Below, piece after piece: positions 10,470-23,118 of a stretch of 64,000 nt of DNA. The position numbers and the translations under genes are program-made. The notes below the pieces were generated by a model. The model made no database searches. It was not told where the DNA came from and worked only from the letters and a program-made list of their open reading frames with translations. Source of the DNA: Ilex aquifolium (lineage: Eukaryota > Streptophyta > Magnoliopsida > Aquifoliales > Aquifoliaceae); NCBI GenBank assembly GCA_951799425.1, contig OX637402.1, positions 33,261,492 to 33,325,491 on the forward strand. The letters run 5' to 3'. The stretch's first letter is position 1. Each line of letters opens with the position of its first letter.

Positions 10470-11310
10470 AGAGTTGGAGGGAGGGGTAGGTGCAAAGTAA
10501 TAGGCATGAGCGTTGGTAGGTACATGCTTCAATCAAAATAATATCTCTTTTTTTGCGTAAAGGGTTCATTTATTTGATTAAATTGCAATCTAAAGGCTAG
10601 CATTAACGCATAACCAACTACCTATACGATTCCACTAATCTTTAACTTTGATCCAAAAAAACTAAAAAACAATACAAGAATGTGTTATCTGTAATTGAAA
10701 AAAAAACTTCCACCATATATAGATAGCTTGGAAGCCTAAGGGAGGTAACATAAGTGCGTACTAGGTGTGCATGCATATAGGTGACCTATGTAGCAAAAGT
10801 CGTCGTGACCTGTCCCTTATTTCATACCTATTTTTGTAGTGCGATAATTGACATGCATGTCTAATATTATTTAAATTGCAACTAGTCTAGTATTAGAGTA
10901 AGATTACGGTATCGTACCTTCTTTGTACCATTCCTAAGTCTCACCCCCTAAGGTCATGTGACCCAATGAAAATTTCAAAAAAAAAAAAAAAACCATTTTA
11001 TATAGACACTGAAAATCTACAACCAAACAGCTTCATTCTCTCTTACCAACCGGAATCTGGTTAAAGAGTTCTCACCAACCGGAATGAAGTTAGCATTTGG
11101 ATAGAGAAAAATCGGCACCAAAAAAGTTTCCATTTTGACCAGCCTGGCCTAGAGAAGGCTCAGATTCTAAATGATAGGTCCAACTCGGAGATGCAGAAAA
11201 ACAAAGGCTCAGCCATAATTTCAGTTAGGTCAAGCCCACCTTCCAAAGAGGTCCAACCAATCATCAGTGCGCGTGAGAATCTCTATTCGAGAAGAGGGAA
11301 TTCGTGGAGA
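10470..11310. other. Intergenic between GASA copy 2 and the Athila insertion
   Basis: No gene supported. The segment from about 11030 to 11310 (with a duplicated ACCAACCGGAAT motif) runs up to the Athila target site and may belong to an older repeat that resumes at 21345. Confidence 0.4.
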
Positions 11311-11315
11311 CGCAG

Positions 11316-12699
11316 TGATGAGTGCGCGAAAGTGCATTCTAAATACCCTATTATTTGATTAAAATGTTAAAATGTGAATAGAAATAATTAGATATAATTT
11401 ATATTATTGAATTTAATATCTATTCACATTGAGATATATTTGAGTATCATTTTATAATGTTTTAAATCTTAAATATTGCATTATTGGTTGGTGAAAGATA
11501 ATTTACAATTGGGCTTTTATATTTATTTTTATTTTGATGACAGCTCATGGAGTAAAAAGAACTGAAATTGATGCAGCTGTCAATTGGACCCATCACTCAA
11601 CAGATTTGGGCTTTAGCTTTTCCAAATACAAGTGGGTTTGGGCTTTAGGGGCTGAAGAAAAAAAGCTGAAATCAAAAAGGATTGAAATAGAAAGGTTAGA
11701 ATCAAGAAGGGATGAAAATGACTTTTCTCAAGAAAAAGGGGAGACTTTTGAAACTTTGGTTTTCTTTTCCTTTTGGGCTTGGACGGCTGGAACAAAAGAA
11801 GAAAAAAGGGTTTGACTTTGTTTTATATAAAGGGTGGCTAGCTTTTCTTTCTGGGGCGTGGTGTGACGGCTGGAAGAAAAACAGAGGAGGAAGCGGCTGT
11901 ATTCTGGGGAGAAAACAGGCGCAGATCAGAAACAAGCGATGACCACCGATTTGTTTTATTTCTTTGGGAGATTTTTGTTGTCCATTATATTTATGGGTAA
12001 CTAAATTCTCAAGTAAGGCGAGGGATGAACTTGCACAGTAGATGGTATTTTATTTATTTTTAATTTATGCATTCGATTTTTAATTAGTAAAACTCTTTTG
12101 TTTTATCGTTCTCAATTTATTGTTGAGGTTTTCTTTTCCGAATAGTCATAGAATTTATTCTATTTATGGATTCAGTCATGCTTTTTCTATTGAATGGATT
12201 AGTTCTTTGATTATGTTTGGATCAATTATTTATCTATATTGATTTAATTCTTTGCTGCAATATCGCTTCCTGAGTATATTGTCGTCGTTGGATTTTCTCA
12301 ATAGTGATAATAATTTACGTATTTTTAAAGTGGTGAATGATTTTTCAAAAGGGTTACATGTGGTTTGATCTTGGTTTATAAATCTATATCTTCCGGTTGG
12401 GAATTTTGGGAATTAAATTCCTAATTGAGTTATTCAATGAATTAAGAATAATTAAAATATCAGATTTGTGCAAGGGATTCCCGTCGCTTTACTATTTGTC
12501 AAATTTGAGTACTTTTTACGTTAGTCACTTTGTTTTACTTTAATTTGCATTTTAAAATTAATCTTTATTCTCCAGTAATCATTTAATATTTTTCTTTAGT
12601 TTCTTTGTTCCTATCTATTATTCTTTTAATTTGTCTCTCTGTGGAATCGACACCCCAAAGCTGTGCTACAATTACCGTGTTATTCTTTGGGCGTAATCA
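11316..12699 (+). repeat. 5' LTR of Athila-type element
   Basis: 1,384 bp, starting TGATGAGTGCGC and ending GGGCGTAATCA. The TATA box TTTATATAAAGGG lies at about 11821-11833, predicting transcript start some 30 bases downstream. Confidence 0.93.
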
Positions 12700-12704
12700 A
12701 ATTT

Positions 12705-12722
12705 TGGCGCCGTTGCCGGGGA
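12705..12722 (+). other. Primer binding site, tRNA-Asp type
   Basis: TGGCGCCGTTGCCGGGGA, five bases after the LTR, is complementary to the 3' end of plant tRNA-Asp(GUC), the primer commonly used by Athila elements. Confidence 0.9.
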
Positions 12723-12878
12723 GACGGTAGAAGAATTGTTAGATAGTTTTTCTTTTCAACAGTCTGCAAAAGCGGTAACTTCGTTCCTTCTTTTAGCTTG
12801 CTGCATTGTTATTATTATTATTATTTATCTTCTTTCTTTTTATAGTATTTTTATTCTTTTAGTGTTTCATTGCCTTGC

Positions 12879-15800
12879 ATGCACAGATATAGAGACACCT
12901 TGGGTAGATTTGCTAGTAGGCCTGTGGTAGAGTTAGACTCAGATTTTTTAAATCCTTTATTTGACAATCCATTGAGTCCCGAAGAAATGGGTGAACACGA
13001 AGATCAACCCATTAAAACTCTTCATGATTACCTCCACCCTACACGCACATCCACACCATCATGCATCATGTTTCCAGCTAATACTCGCCAACTAGATTTT
13101 AAAACAGGGATGATACAGTTACTCCCTACTTTTCATGGCTTGGAAAATGAAAATCCATATGTGCACATTAGAGAGTTTGAGGAGGTAGTTGCAACTTTTC
13201 ATAATCAAATTGCACTTGATGATGTCGTGAGACTTAAGTTCTTTCCTTTCTCTTTGAAGGATAGAGCTAAGAGTTGGTTATACTCGCTGAGACCACGATC
13301 TATTGGGACATGGAGTGAGATGACTCAGGTCTTCTTTAATAAATATTTCCCCCAACACAAGACCAATGCTTTAAAAAGACAAATCTCCACCTTTGCACAA
13401 AAGGATAGTGAGACTTTGTATCAGTCTTGGGAGAGATTTAAGGAGTTGTTGAGTATGTGTCCTCACCATGGGTATGAGAATTGGCGTTTAGTGAGCTATT
13501 TTTATGAGGGACTTACACCTAGAGAACGCCAATTTGTGGAGATGATGTGTAATGGTGAGTTCTTACAAAAAGATCCTGATGAGGCCATAGAATACCTCAA
13601 TGAGCTTGCTGAAAAAGCTCACACTTGGACTGGACCTAGTGCTACTGAAAGCACAAATAGGTCACGACCTGCAGGGAACCCAAATGGTGGTGGAATTTAC
13701 CATCTCAGGGAAGATGATAACCTAAAGGCTAAGGTTGAGATGCTCACTAGGGAGTTAGATGTGTTAAAGACTAAGGACTTAAAGCCAACACACGTGGCTA
13801 ATCATGCAGAGTCTTTTGGACCATGTTTTGTGTGTGGCGGGGTAGATCACCTCGCCCAAGAATGTCTCACACTTGCTGAGATGAGAGGGATGTATGAGGA
13901 ACAATGTAATGCCTTAGGTATGTACAAGAAGCCTTTTACACCTTACTCTGATACCTATAATCCGGGGTGGCGCAATCACCCCAATTTTAGCTGGAAGTCT
14001 GAAAATCAGCCACCTGCACAACCCCCTAGATCATACCCTGCACCTTATCATACACCTACATCTTCTAGGAGTCCTTTAGAAGACACTTTGCATGCTTTTA
14101 TTGAGACACAGGGTAAGACTAACCAAAAGTTTGAATCTTTGATTGTGCAGGTTGTTGAAGAAAACAAAGAGATAAAAAGTCAAATGTCTAAATTGATGAG
14201 CTCTTTGAGTGTGAATGAGCGAGGTAAGTTCCCTTCTCAAGCTCAGTCTGCACCCCATGGTCAACACATGACACAAGAGAATTTGAAGGATGTGAATGCC
14301 ATTGTGACACGAGGTGGTGAGTCATTACACACTCCAACAACGGACAAATCAGATGATCAAGATAATAGTGATGCCGATCTGCCTAAGGAACCTGAGGTGA
14401 CAAAGAGTCTTGTTAAGGTACCATTTCCTCAAGCTTTAAAATCAAGCAAGCGAACTCTGGATGCTAACAATGAAATCCTAGAGAATCTAAGGCAGGTAAA
14501 AATCAATCTTCCTCTTTTGCATGTGATTAAACAAGTACCTACTTATGCAAAGGTTCTCAAGGATTTGTGTACAGTCAAGAGGAAGCACCATGTGAAGAAG
14601 ACAGCGTTCCTGACAGAGCAAGTTAGTGCTCTAATTGAGCAGCGGATTCCTCCCAAGTACAAGGATCCTGGTTGTCCAACCATTGCATGCAACATTGGAA
14701 ATAATGAGTTTGGGCAGGCTTTGCTAGATTTAGGAGCTAGTGTGAATCTAATGCCATATTCTATTTATTTGCAGTTGGGGTTGGGAGAAATCAAACCAAC
14801 CACTGTGGTATTGCAATTGGCTGACCGTTCAGTCAAAGTACCTCGGGGTGTGGTAGAGGATGTTCTAATTCAAATTGATAAATTTTATTATCCTGTTGAT
14901 TTCCTAATCCTTGACACTAGTTCTGTTGTTGATACTACTTCTAAAATTCCTTTGATTTTAGGTAGGCCTTTCCTTGCCACAGCTAATGCTCTTATTAATT
15001 GCAGGAACGGGCTCATGAAGCTGTCTTTTGGGAACATGACTCTCGAGGTGAATATTTTTCATATTGCAAAACAGCCAGAAGATGATGACGAGAGCCATCA
15101 GGCATACATGATTGACTCACTCATGGATAAGGGAGTTTCTATAGCTCATGATTTTGATCCCCTTGAGTATTTTCTTATTCATTCTGAATGTAATTCTATC
15201 AGCGATCCATCTGATGTAGTTGATATTTGTGCTATTTTTGATAGAACTCAGGACTATGGCACTCGGACATGGCAACCGAAATTTGAGGAGTTACCTGAGA
15301 AAGGTGAAAAACAAATTCCTTCAAGTGTGGAAGCACCCAAAGTTGAATTGAAGCCTCTGCCTAAGGGTTTAAAGCATGTTTTCCTTGGTCCAGGTGATAC
15401 TTTTCCTGTTATTATCTCATCTGAATTGTCTGAGTCTCAAGGTGAGAAATTAATTCGGACCCTGAATGAGCATAAGTCAGCCTTAGGTTGGAACATTGCT
15501 GATATAAAAGGTATTAGTCCCCTGATCTGTTCTCATAAAATTAATTTGGAAGAAGGAACTAGCCCTCGTAGAGACCCCCAACGTAGGCTTAATCCCACTA
15601 TGAAAGAAGTGGTAAAAAATGAAGTGTTGAAACTATTAGATGCAGGAATCATATATCCTATTGCTGATAGTAAATGGGTAAGTCCTACACAGGTTGTTCC
15701 TAAAAAGTCAGGTGTTACTGTGGTAAAGAATGACCTGGGAGAGTTAGTTCCTACAAAACTTGTGACTGGGTGGCGGATGTGCATTGATTACAGAAAATTG

Positions 15801-18242
15801 AATGCTGCCACCCGGAAAGACCATTTTCCTCTCCCTTTTATTGATCAAATTCTTGAGCGTGTGGCTGGTCATCCTTTTTATTGTTTCTTGGATGGTTATT
15901 CTGGTTATTATCAAATTGAAATTGCATTAGAAGACCAGGAAAAAACCACTTTCACTTGTCCTTTTGGTACTTATGCTTTTCGTAGAATGCCATTTGGATT
16001 GTGTAATGCACCTGCTACTTTTCAACGTTGCATGATGAGTATTTTTAGTGACATGGTTGAAAATTGCATGGAAGTTTTTATGGATGACTTAACTGTTTTT
16101 GGATCTTCTTTTGATGCATGCTTATTGAATTTGGAGAGAGTGTTGACTCGTTGTGAGGAAAAGAAATTGGTTTTGAATTGGGAGAAATGCCACTTTATGG
16201 TACCTTCAGGTATTGTCTTAGGGCATATTATATCTTCTAAGGGGATAGAGGTTGATCAATCTAAGATTGAATTAATCTCTAAGTTACCTACACCTAGGAC
16301 AGTAAAGGATGTGAGATCATTTCTTGGTCATGCGGGCTTTTATAGGAGGTTCATACAAAATTTTTCCACCATATCTAGACCATTATGTGACCTCCTAGCT
16401 AAAGATGCCCCATTTGAGTGGACACAAGCTTGTCAAGAGGCATTTAAAACGCTAATTGGCAAGCTTACCTCAGCACCCATAATGCAGCCACCTGACTGGA
16501 CTTTACCTTTTGAAATCATGTGTGATGCTAGTGATTTTGCTGTAGGTGCTGTTCTTGGACAGCGAAGGGAGGGTAAACCTTTTGTCATTTATTATGCTAG
16601 TAGAACTCTAAATAGTGCTCAGATGAATTACTCCACCACGGAAAAAGAGTTGCTAGCTGTAGTATTTGCTTTGGATAAGTTTCGTGCTTATTTGATTGGT
16701 TCTCCTATTATTATTTTCACAGATCATGCAGCCCTTAAGTACCTTCTTACAAAGAAGGATGCTAAGGCACGATTAATACGGTGGATTTTACTTTTGCAGG
16801 AATTTGATATTACCATCAAAGACAAGAAAGGAGTGGAGAACGTAGTGGCTGACCATCTTTCGAGGCTCACATTTGAGGATACCTCTGACCACCTGCCAAT
16901 CAGGGATGATTTTCCCGATGAGCATTTACTTTCTATTACTTCTCTACCATGGTTTGCTCATATTGTGAATTATTTGGTTGCAGGTGAGTTACCGGTGGAT
17001 TGGAACGCTCAGGACAAGAGGAAGTTCATGACTGAGGTACGTAATTTCTATTGGGATGACCCTTTTCTTTTCAAATACTGTCCTGACCAAATTTTAAGGC
17101 GTTGCATCCCTGATGAGGAGATTGCCAGCGTCTTGGAATTTTGTCATTCCCAAGCTTGTGGAGGCCACTTTTCTATGAAGAAAACCGCTGCAAAAATTCT
17201 GCAGTGTGGATTTTATTGGCCCACCTTGTTTAAGGATGCAAATATCTATTGTCGCTCATGTGAAAAATGTCAAAAGTTAGGAGTTATGTCCCGTCGTAAT
17301 ATGATGCCCTTAAACCCAATTTTAGTGATTGAAATTTTTGATTGTTGGGGTATTGATTTTATGGGACCATTTCCTCCTTCTTTTGGATATCAATATATTA
17401 TTGTGGCAGTAGATTATGTGTCAAAATGGGTAGAGGCAGCAGCTTGCAGGAGCAATGATAATAAGACGGTAATTAAATTTCTCAAAGAAAATGTGTTATC
17501 TCGATTTGGTATACCACGTGCTATCATTAGTGACCGGGGTACGCATTTTTGCAACCGTTCTTTTGAAGCTTTAATGAAAAAATATGGGGTGGTACATAAG
17601 ATCTCTACTGCCTACCACCCTCAGACAAGTGGACAGGTAGAACTTGCAAACAGGGAAATTAAGCAAATTTTAGAAAAAACGGTCAACCCGGATCGCAAGG
17701 ATTGGTCTTTGAGACTAGTTGATGCGCTTTGGGCCTACCGTACAACTTTCAAAACTCCTTTAGGCATGTCACCTTACAGGCTTGTTTTTGGAAAGCCTTG
17801 TCATTTACCTGTGGAGCTGGAGCATCGAGCCTATTGGGCCATCAAACAATTCAACTTTGACATGGGAGAAGCAGGAAAGCTTAGAAAATTTCAGTTGACC
17901 GAGTTAGAGGAGTTGAGAAATGATGCTTATGAGAACTCAAAAATCTATAAGGCTAAAATGAAAGCATTTCATGATAAAAATATTTTGAGAAAAACGTTTA
18001 AGCCTAATGATCGAGTGTTTTTATATGATTCTAGACTCCATAAGCATCTAGGAAAACTTAGGTCTAGGTGGACCGGACCTTTTGTAGTGAAGAATGTTTT
18101 TGCACATGGGGCGGTGGAAATAGAGGATCTTAAGGATGGTCGGATCTTTAAAGTAAATGGTCAGCGCCTTAAAGTGTTAATTGATAGACAAGTTCCAATC
18201 GTGGAAGACATTCCACTTGAGGATCCGGTCTATCAACCTTGA
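12879..18242 (+). CDS. gag-pol: Gag-Pol polyprotein, Athila type
   Basis: One uninterrupted frame of 1,787 residues from the first ATG at 12879. Upstream codons are open but lack an ATG. Domains in order: Gag (about 90-240; [26 protein letters not shown]-like blocks); CCHC knuckle [14 protein letters not shown] near 315; aspartic protease with DLGAS near 617 (the usual DTG/DSG is DLG, as in other Athila proteins); reverse transcriptase with [25 protein letters not shown] and the catalytic FMDD near 1067; RNase H with CDAS near 1215, TEKELLAVV and TDHAALKYL; integrase with an HHCC finger, then D (GIDFMGPF, near 1491), D (ISDRGTH, near 1550) and E (near 1588), the last two 35 residues apart as D,D35E requires. 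It ends with a GPF module (RWTGPF) and no chromodomain. Every catalytic residue is in place. It is expressed from the LTR and makes the particle, cDNA and integration machinery. Confidence 0.95.
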   Translation: MHRYRDTLGRFASRPVVELDSDFLNPLFDNPLSPEEMGEHEDQPIKTLHDYLHPTRTSTPSCIMFPANTRQLDFKTGMIQLLPTFHGLENENPYVHIREFEEVVATFHNQIALDDVVRLKFFPFSLKDRAKSWLYSLRPRSIGTWSEMTQVFFNKYFPQHKTNALKRQISTFAQKDSETLYQSWERFKELLSMCPHHGYENWRLVSYFYEGLTPRERQFVEMMCNGEFLQKDPDEAIEYLNELAEKAHTWTGPSATESTNRSRPAGNPNGGGIYHLREDDNLKAKVEMLTRELDVLKTKDLKPTHVANHAESFGPCFVCGGVDHLAQECLTLAEMRGMYEEQCNALGMYKKPFTPYSDTYNPGWRNHPNFSWKSENQPPAQPPRSYPAPYHTPTSSRSPLEDTLHAFIETQGKTNQKFESLIVQVVEENKEIKSQMSKLMSSLSVNERGKFPSQAQSAPHGQHMTQENLKDVNAIVTRGGESLHTPTTDKSDDQDNSDADLPKEPEVTKSLVKVPFPQALKSSKRTLDANNEILENLRQVKINLPLLHVIKQVPTYAKVLKDLCTVKRKHHVKKTAFLTEQVSALIEQRIPPKYKDPGCPTIACNIGNNEFGQALLDLGASVNLMPYSIYLQLGLGEIKPTTVVLQLADRSVKVPRGVVEDVLIQIDKFYYPVDFLILDTSSVVDTTSKIPLILGRPFLATANALINCRNGLMKLSFGNMTLEVNIFHIAKQPEDDDESHQAYMIDSLMDKGVSIAHDFDPLEYFLIHSECNSISDPSDVVDICAIFDRTQDYGTRTWQPKFEELPEKGEKQIPSSVEAPKVELKPLPKGLKHVFLGPGDTFPVIISSELSESQGEKLIRTLNEHKSALGWNIADIKGISPLICSHKINLEEGTSPRRDPQRRLNPTMKEVVKNEVLKLLDAGIIYPIADSKWVSPTQVVPKKSGVTVVKNDLGELVPTKLVTGWRMCIDYRKLNAATRKDHFPLPFIDQILERVAGHPFYCFLDGYSGYYQIEIALEDQEKTTFTCPFGTYAFRRMPFGLCNAPATFQRCMMSIFSDMVENCMEVFMDDLTVFGSSFDACLLNLERVLTRCEEKKLVLNWEKCHFMVPSGIVLGHIISSKGIEVDQSKIELISKLPTPRTVKDVRSFLGHAGFYRRFIQNFSTISRPLCDLLAKDAPFEWTQACQEAFKTLIGKLTSAPIMQPPDWTLPFEIMCDASDFAVGAVLGQRREGKPFVIYYASRTLNSAQMNYSTTEKELLAVVFALDKFRAYLIGSPIIIFTDHAALKYLLTKKDAKARLIRWILLLQEFDITIKDKKGVENVVADHLSRLTFEDTSDHLPIRDDFPDEHLLSITSLPWFAHIVNYLVAGELPVDWNAQDKRKFMTEVRNFYWDDPFLFKYCPDQILRRCIPDEEIASVLEFCHSQACGGHFSMKKTAAKILQCGFYWPTLFKDANIYCRSCEKCQKLGVMSRRNMMPLNPILVIEIFDCWGIDFMGPFPPSFGYQYIIVAVDYVSKWVEAAACRSNDNKTVIKFLKENVLSRFGIPRAIISDRGTHFCNRSFEALMKKYGVVHKISTAYHPQTSGQVELANREIKQILEKTVNPDRKDWSLRLVDALWAYRTTFKTPLGMSPYRLVFGKPCHLPVELEHRAYWAIKQFNFDMGEAGKLRKFQLTELEELRNDAYENSKIYKAKMKAFHDKNILRKTFKPNDRVFLYDSRLHKHLGKLRSRWTGPFVVKNVFAHGAVEIEDLKDGRIFKVNGQRLKVLIDRQVPIVEDIPLEDPVYQP

Positions 18243-19955
18243 CCACACCATGCAGGTATGTTTTTATTTATTTGTTTTGTTTTATTTTATTTTATTTTAT
18301 TTATTTTATTTTATTTTATTTTATTTTCCTTTTAGTTTGCTGTTGTTTTCTTTGTTTTTATTTGCAGGTTAGTTTCATTTTGTCATTTCAGGTTACCATC
18401 TTTGGTGCTTAGCGAACTACCCACGTCACTCATCAGGTGTATTCTACCCTTTTTTTTAGTTATTCTCCATTCAAATTTGATTCTTAAACATTGAGGACAA
18501 CGTTTCATTTAAGTTGGGGGGTGGTGGTGCAAATTCAATATTTAAAATGTTTGTTGGAACTCTGTGGCATATTTTCATGTGTCAAATATTTTTAATTTTA
18601 CATCACACGTGCTTCCTTTTCACATGGGTACTTATTCTCATTCATAGCCATCTTCGTGAATTCTTCAAACCCACCATAATCATTTTTTTTTGCTGAAGCA
18701 TTCACAGAACCCCTATTGCACTCATCCAAGCTTTGTGGTAAGATGGTGGTTTGACACATGTAGCTAGAGAACTCTTTTGCTTAAGTATTCATGTGAGTTT
18801 TGGAGAGGATTGAGAGCCTACAAATGCAGCAAATTGTAATAAGCGTTCATTGATCTGTTGAATTGGGTACTTCTTTTGAGAATATCATTACATGGTTTGT
18901 GGTAAGATGGTGGATATACTTGGGATATGACGAAGGTCAACTTAGGATCAACGTTTGAGCCTTTCAAGCTAACCCTTTCCACCATGGACCCTAGTAGCCA
19001 ATTTTGAGCCAATAAACACATGTGGCCTTTTCTTTTTATATGCCTACATTATCCATACCTCTCCACATTGGAGTATAACCTATACACTGATTTTCCTTAC
19101 CCTTGTTACTTCCAAGTGTGTATTAGATGTGGAATTCTGATTAAAAAAAAAAAAAAAAAGAAAGAGAAAGAAAAGGGAAGAACATGAGTTATAAAGTGTT
19201 CAAGTGAGTGAGCTTCAAAGAAAAAATACCGAGGCTAGTTAGAAATAGAAAAAATACCAGGGTGACATTATTGTGTACCAAATTGTAGTCAAAAAAAAAA
19301 AAAAAAAAAGAGAAAAAAAGAAGAAAAAGAGGCATTATTCTATGACTTGAAAGATTGAAGAGTACATCAAGTGAGAAATGTGGTTTATTGAGAGATTTAA
19401 CAAGATTCCATTTGTATGTACTTGGAAGTTTTTGAATCCTTTTCATTTTTTTTAATATATAGCCTCAACCCTAAACCACGTTACAACCTTTTGTGTTGAC
19501 CGTTCTGATCCTAAGTAAGTTTTTGGGAAAGAGTGGTGGAAGTCTCATTTGTTAGTATTCCTATCATAAGATCAATGTTTGCTTGTTGCTTATACAACAT
19601 TGCCTAATTCCCCATGAGAGTGTGTGCACACCCATTGTCAACTCCATAGAGAGAATCTTCCCACGAAACACTTTTATACCCGTGAGCTATGGAGTTGAAC
19701 CTTTCGCTTGAGATGTTCTTGATGTTGCATGTGTCAGGGCTTCTGGTTCGATGGATATAGTTTGGAACACACACACACTCTGTGGATTGCTTCAGGTGAA
19801 TTGCTTGTGATGGGGTTGTTGAATTCCTAAGATTGTTTTGATATGTGAATCTGGAAAGTGTAACTTGGTGGCCTTTGTGTGTGATTTTCTTTGGTTCCTT
19901 TCATTATTTTGGCATGAAAATTGCTAGGGACTAGCAATGAGTAAGTTGGGGGGTG
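18243..19955 (+). other. Athila 3' non-coding region, no env
   Basis: 1.7 kb between pol and the 3' LTR, where many Athila elements carry an env-like frame; no long frame occurs here. It holds a (TTTTA)n run at about 18270-18328, an internal G-rich tract AAGTTGGGGGGTGG near 18511, two TTGTGGTAAGATGGTGG copies near 18735 and 18897, two A-rich runs (19142-19160, 19290-19310), and the terminal polypurine tract AAGTTGGGGGGTG ending at 19955. Confidence 0.8.
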
Positions 19956-21339
19956 TGATGAGTGCGCGAAAGTGCATTCTAAATACCCTATTATTTGATT
20001 AAAATGTTAAAATGTGAATAGAAATAATTAGATATAATTTATATTATTGAATTTAATATCTATTCACATTGAGATATATTTGAGTATCATTTTATAATGT
20101 TTTAAATCTTAAATATTGCATTATTGGTTGGTGAAAGATAATTTACAATTGGGCTTTTATATTTATTTTTATTTTGATGACAGCTCATGGAGTAAAAAGA
20201 ACTGAAATTGATGCAGCTGTCAATTGGACCCATCACTCAACAGATTTGGGCTTTAGCTTTTCCAAATACAAGTGGGTTTGGGCTTTAGGGGCTGAAGAAA
20301 AAAAGCTGAAATCAAAAAGGATTGAAATAGAAAGGTTAGAATCAAGAAGGGATGAAAATGACTTTTCTCAAGAAAAAGGGGAGACTTTTGAAACTTTGGT
20401 TTTCTTTTCCTTTTGGGCTTGGACGGCTGGAACAAAAGAAGAAAAAAGGGTTTGACTTTGTTTTATATAAAGGGTGGCTAGCTTTTCTTTCTGGGGCGTG
20501 GTGTGACGGCTGGAAGAAAAACAGAGGAGGAAGCGGCTGTATTCTGGGGAGAAAACAGGCGCAGATCAGAAACAAGCGATGACCACCGATTTGTTTTATT
20601 TCTTTGGGAGATTTTTGTTGTCCATTATATTTATGGGTAACTAAATTCTCAAGTAAGGCGAGGGATGAACTTGCACAGTAGATGGTATTTTATTTATTTT
20701 TAATTTATGCATTCGATTTTTAATTAGTAAAACTCTTTTGTTTTATCGTTCTCAATTTATTGTTGAGGTTTTCTTTTCCGAATAGTCATAGAATTTATTC
20801 TATTTATGGATTCAGTCATGCTTTTTCTATTGAATGGATTAGTTCTTTGATTATGTTTGGATCAATTATTTATCTATATTGATTTAATTCTTTGCTGCAA
20901 TATCGCTTCCTGAGTATATTGTCGTCGTTGGATTTTCTCAATAGTGATAATAATTTACGTATTTTTAAAGTGGTGAATGATTTTTCAAAAGGGTTACATG
21001 TGGTTTGATCTTGGTTTATAAATCTATATCTTCCGGTTGGGAATTTTGGGAATTAAATTCCTAATTGAGTTATTCAATGAATTAAGAATAATTAAAATAT
21101 CAGATTTGTGCAAGGGATTCCCGTCGCTTTACTATTTGTCAAATTTGAGTACTTTTTACGTTAGTCACTTTGTTTTACTTTAATTTGCATTTTAAAATTA
21201 ATCTTTATTCTCCAGTAATCATTTAATATTTTTCTTTAGTTTCTTTGTTCCTATCTATTATTCTTTTAATTTGTCTCTCTGTGGAATCGACACCCCAAAG
21301 CTGTGCTACAATTACCGTGTTATTCTTTGGGCGTAATCA
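19956..21339 (+). repeat. 3' LTR of Athila-type element
   Basis: 1,384 bp, with no difference from the 5' LTR seen in side-by-side reading. It is followed directly by the CGCAG target duplication. Confidence 0.93.
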
Positions 21340-21344
21340 CGCAG

Positions 21345-21720
21345 TCATCGGGAGCACATCACCAATCTTGTGAAATCACCTCGATCGTTACGAGATAAAG
21401 TGAACTTTTAGAAATCATCTCGCTATCACCTCGTTCGTTACGAGGATAAGACGGGCTTTACAAAATCAATTACTTGGATGGCGCCTCAATCAAAGCCTCT
21501 TGGAGCCAACTTCACTTGCCTATAAATTGTAAGTCCCGCCTACACATAAGAGGTATCACATGCATTTCAACGCACTACATTTTTTGAGTAATAAGAGTCA
21601 TTTCCAGTGGAGTAAGTCACCCAAACTGAACCACCTAATTTTTGTATTTACTTGTGTTAAGTCTCCTTCCTAATTATTGCATTAAATGCTTGACAGGTGA
21701 TGCATAAACATATTTTGTGC
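21345..21720 (+). repeat. LTR-like sequence interrupted by the Athila insertion
   Basis: It contains a TATA box (TATAAAT at 21521-21527), a direct repeat TCACCTCG(A/T)TCGTTACGAG (near 21375 and 21427), and a leader resembling an LTR R/U5 region. It probably continues the sequence left of 11311. No matching partner LTR or target duplication was found, so the class is uncertain. Confidence 0.35.
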
Positions 21721-22779
21721 ATCATCACATTTAATCCACACCGAAGACATGTCCCATGATCTCTATATTTACACTTATAACAATAATATATTCATCAAAA
21801 AAAAAATTATGAAATCAATGTAAATGATTAAATCAATAGGTTGACTAACTTTCACCGACCATCCAAAGGTTAGTCTTAAGATTATCCATCGGGTAATCCT
21901 TAGGGGTTGTTCAATGGTTAAATCTGTTATTTTGTAAACAAAAAGTCATAAGTTTAATATTTCTCATACCTCCTAAAGGTTAGTCACCCTTATTTCTCAG
22001 AATACATTTTCTTAAACTAGTTCAAACTATATTGACCGATCTCAAAACTCAAAAGAATAAATAGCAAAGAAGAAAGAGACTACACCCAACGAGCCACTTC
22101 AATGTTCACACTATTGGTCATGCAACCATAAGAAAAGATGTAGCCCAAGAAATTTTAATCTAGTGGGTCATTATTATCATGGGCCCAACCCGAGTGGTCC
22201 ACATTTTGTGCTGTGGATTCAAATCCCTTTCAGATCAGATAAAAATTAGGTGGGCAGTGGGCTATTGTTCATTAGTTTATTTTCTGATATAGACTTTTCC
22301 GTCAAAGCTATCACTTTTGGATTGTGAGGGTTACCTTTGAACAAAAGTAATGGAACGATCATGGATGCATGGGAACTAATTTATATCCTAATGAACTATG
22401 ACCCCAAGATCCAACGAATTAAAATTTTTATAATTGATTTTAGTAAAAACAGTTAATAAGTGGGTTCTATTCCAAAAAATTCTTTTAACATAATTACTGA
22501 TTGAGTCCTTACATTTGAGATTCCAAATTTAAAATGCGTAGGATTTTTAGTTTTTTTTTTTTTCAATGGTCAGGAGTATTCGGATCAATTTATATGCGTC
22601 TCGATTAATCTCATTTTTGATTCGGTCAAAGGCAGGTCATCCACGTCGGGACTAGACTATTAATGAGGGATAAATTCCTCATAGTTTGGACCCAAAAAAA
22701 TTGTCAAAATTCAAAATCAGAATGTCTGAATTTAAAGTTCGTCTTTATTACTACTTAAGCTATGAATTTCAAAGAGTGG
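21721..22779. other. Intergenic with a dispersed poly(A)-tailed repeat
   Basis: No gene. About 22548-22745 is a minus-strand copy of a dispersed repeat recognised by a T run followed by a GTCAGGAGTATTCGGATCAA-like start. Related copies occur near 25262-25340, 26495-26650, 46340-46500 and 46740-46910. The T run at the left end suggests retroposition with a poly(A) tail, SINE- or LINE-like. Confidence 0.45.
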
Positions 22780-22846
22780 ACACCAGTCCTTAATAAAGCA
22801 AAGAACGGAATCGAATGCCACTGTGGGCATAATAATTTTTTTTAGT

Positions 22847-23008
22847 AATGTTATGCTTAGCAAAAATTTTACCGAAAAATATTTTTACTAAATGAATTGA
22901 CAACTCCATATTCAATCAAAAATATTTTGATTAGCATTTAATGGGTCTAAAAGTGATATAAAACTGATAAAAGTACTTTTTAAGAAAAATTTGGATATGC
23001 ATAGCATT
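22847..23008. mobile_element. MITE with AATGYTATGC termini
   Basis: 162 bp bounded by inverted repeats AATGTTATGCTTAGCAAAAA / AATGCTATGCATATCCAAAT (about three quarters identical). It sits inside copy 1 of the local duplication and is absent from copy 2. The superfamily is uncertain. Confidence 0.5.
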
Positions 23009-23118
23009 TTTTTTTTTTGGTTATTATCCATACAAGAGAAAAGGACTCGACGAAACTCACACCTTGCACTAAAAGGCTAGGCGAGAGAAACACTAACCAG
23101 TAGACCATTCTTCTTTGC
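23007..23118 (-). mobile_element. SINE-like insertion
   Basis: On the minus strand it begins near 23118, has a tRNA-like segment GGTCTACTGGTTAGTG (A-box position) and GAGTTTCGTCGAGTCC (B-box position), ends TATGGATAATAACC and runs into a poly(A) tail (T run at 23007-23018). This layout is that of a short tRNA-derived plant SINE. It lies against the MITE. Confidence 0.5.

Larger units (their letters stand above)
11311..21344 (+). mobile_element. Intact Athila-type Ty3/gypsy LTR retrotransposon
   Basis: Element 11316-21339 (10,024 bp) with 5 bp target duplications CGCAG at 11311-11315 and 21340-21344. The 1,384 bp LTRs (11316-12699 and 19956-21339) were compared line by line and no difference was found. 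The order is LTR, tRNA-Asp primer site, one continuous gag-pol frame, a 1.7 kb non-coding 3' region, polypurine tract, LTR. Long LTRs starting TGATGAG, the tRNA-Asp primer, absence of a chromodomain and the RT sequence all fit the Athila lineage. Nothing inside is visibly broken, so it looks autonomous and very young. It splits the GASA cluster. Confidence 0.93.

Noticed and set aside
18243-19955. env-like gene of Athila
   Set aside because: Only short frames under 90 codons on either strand; nothing membrane-protein-like.
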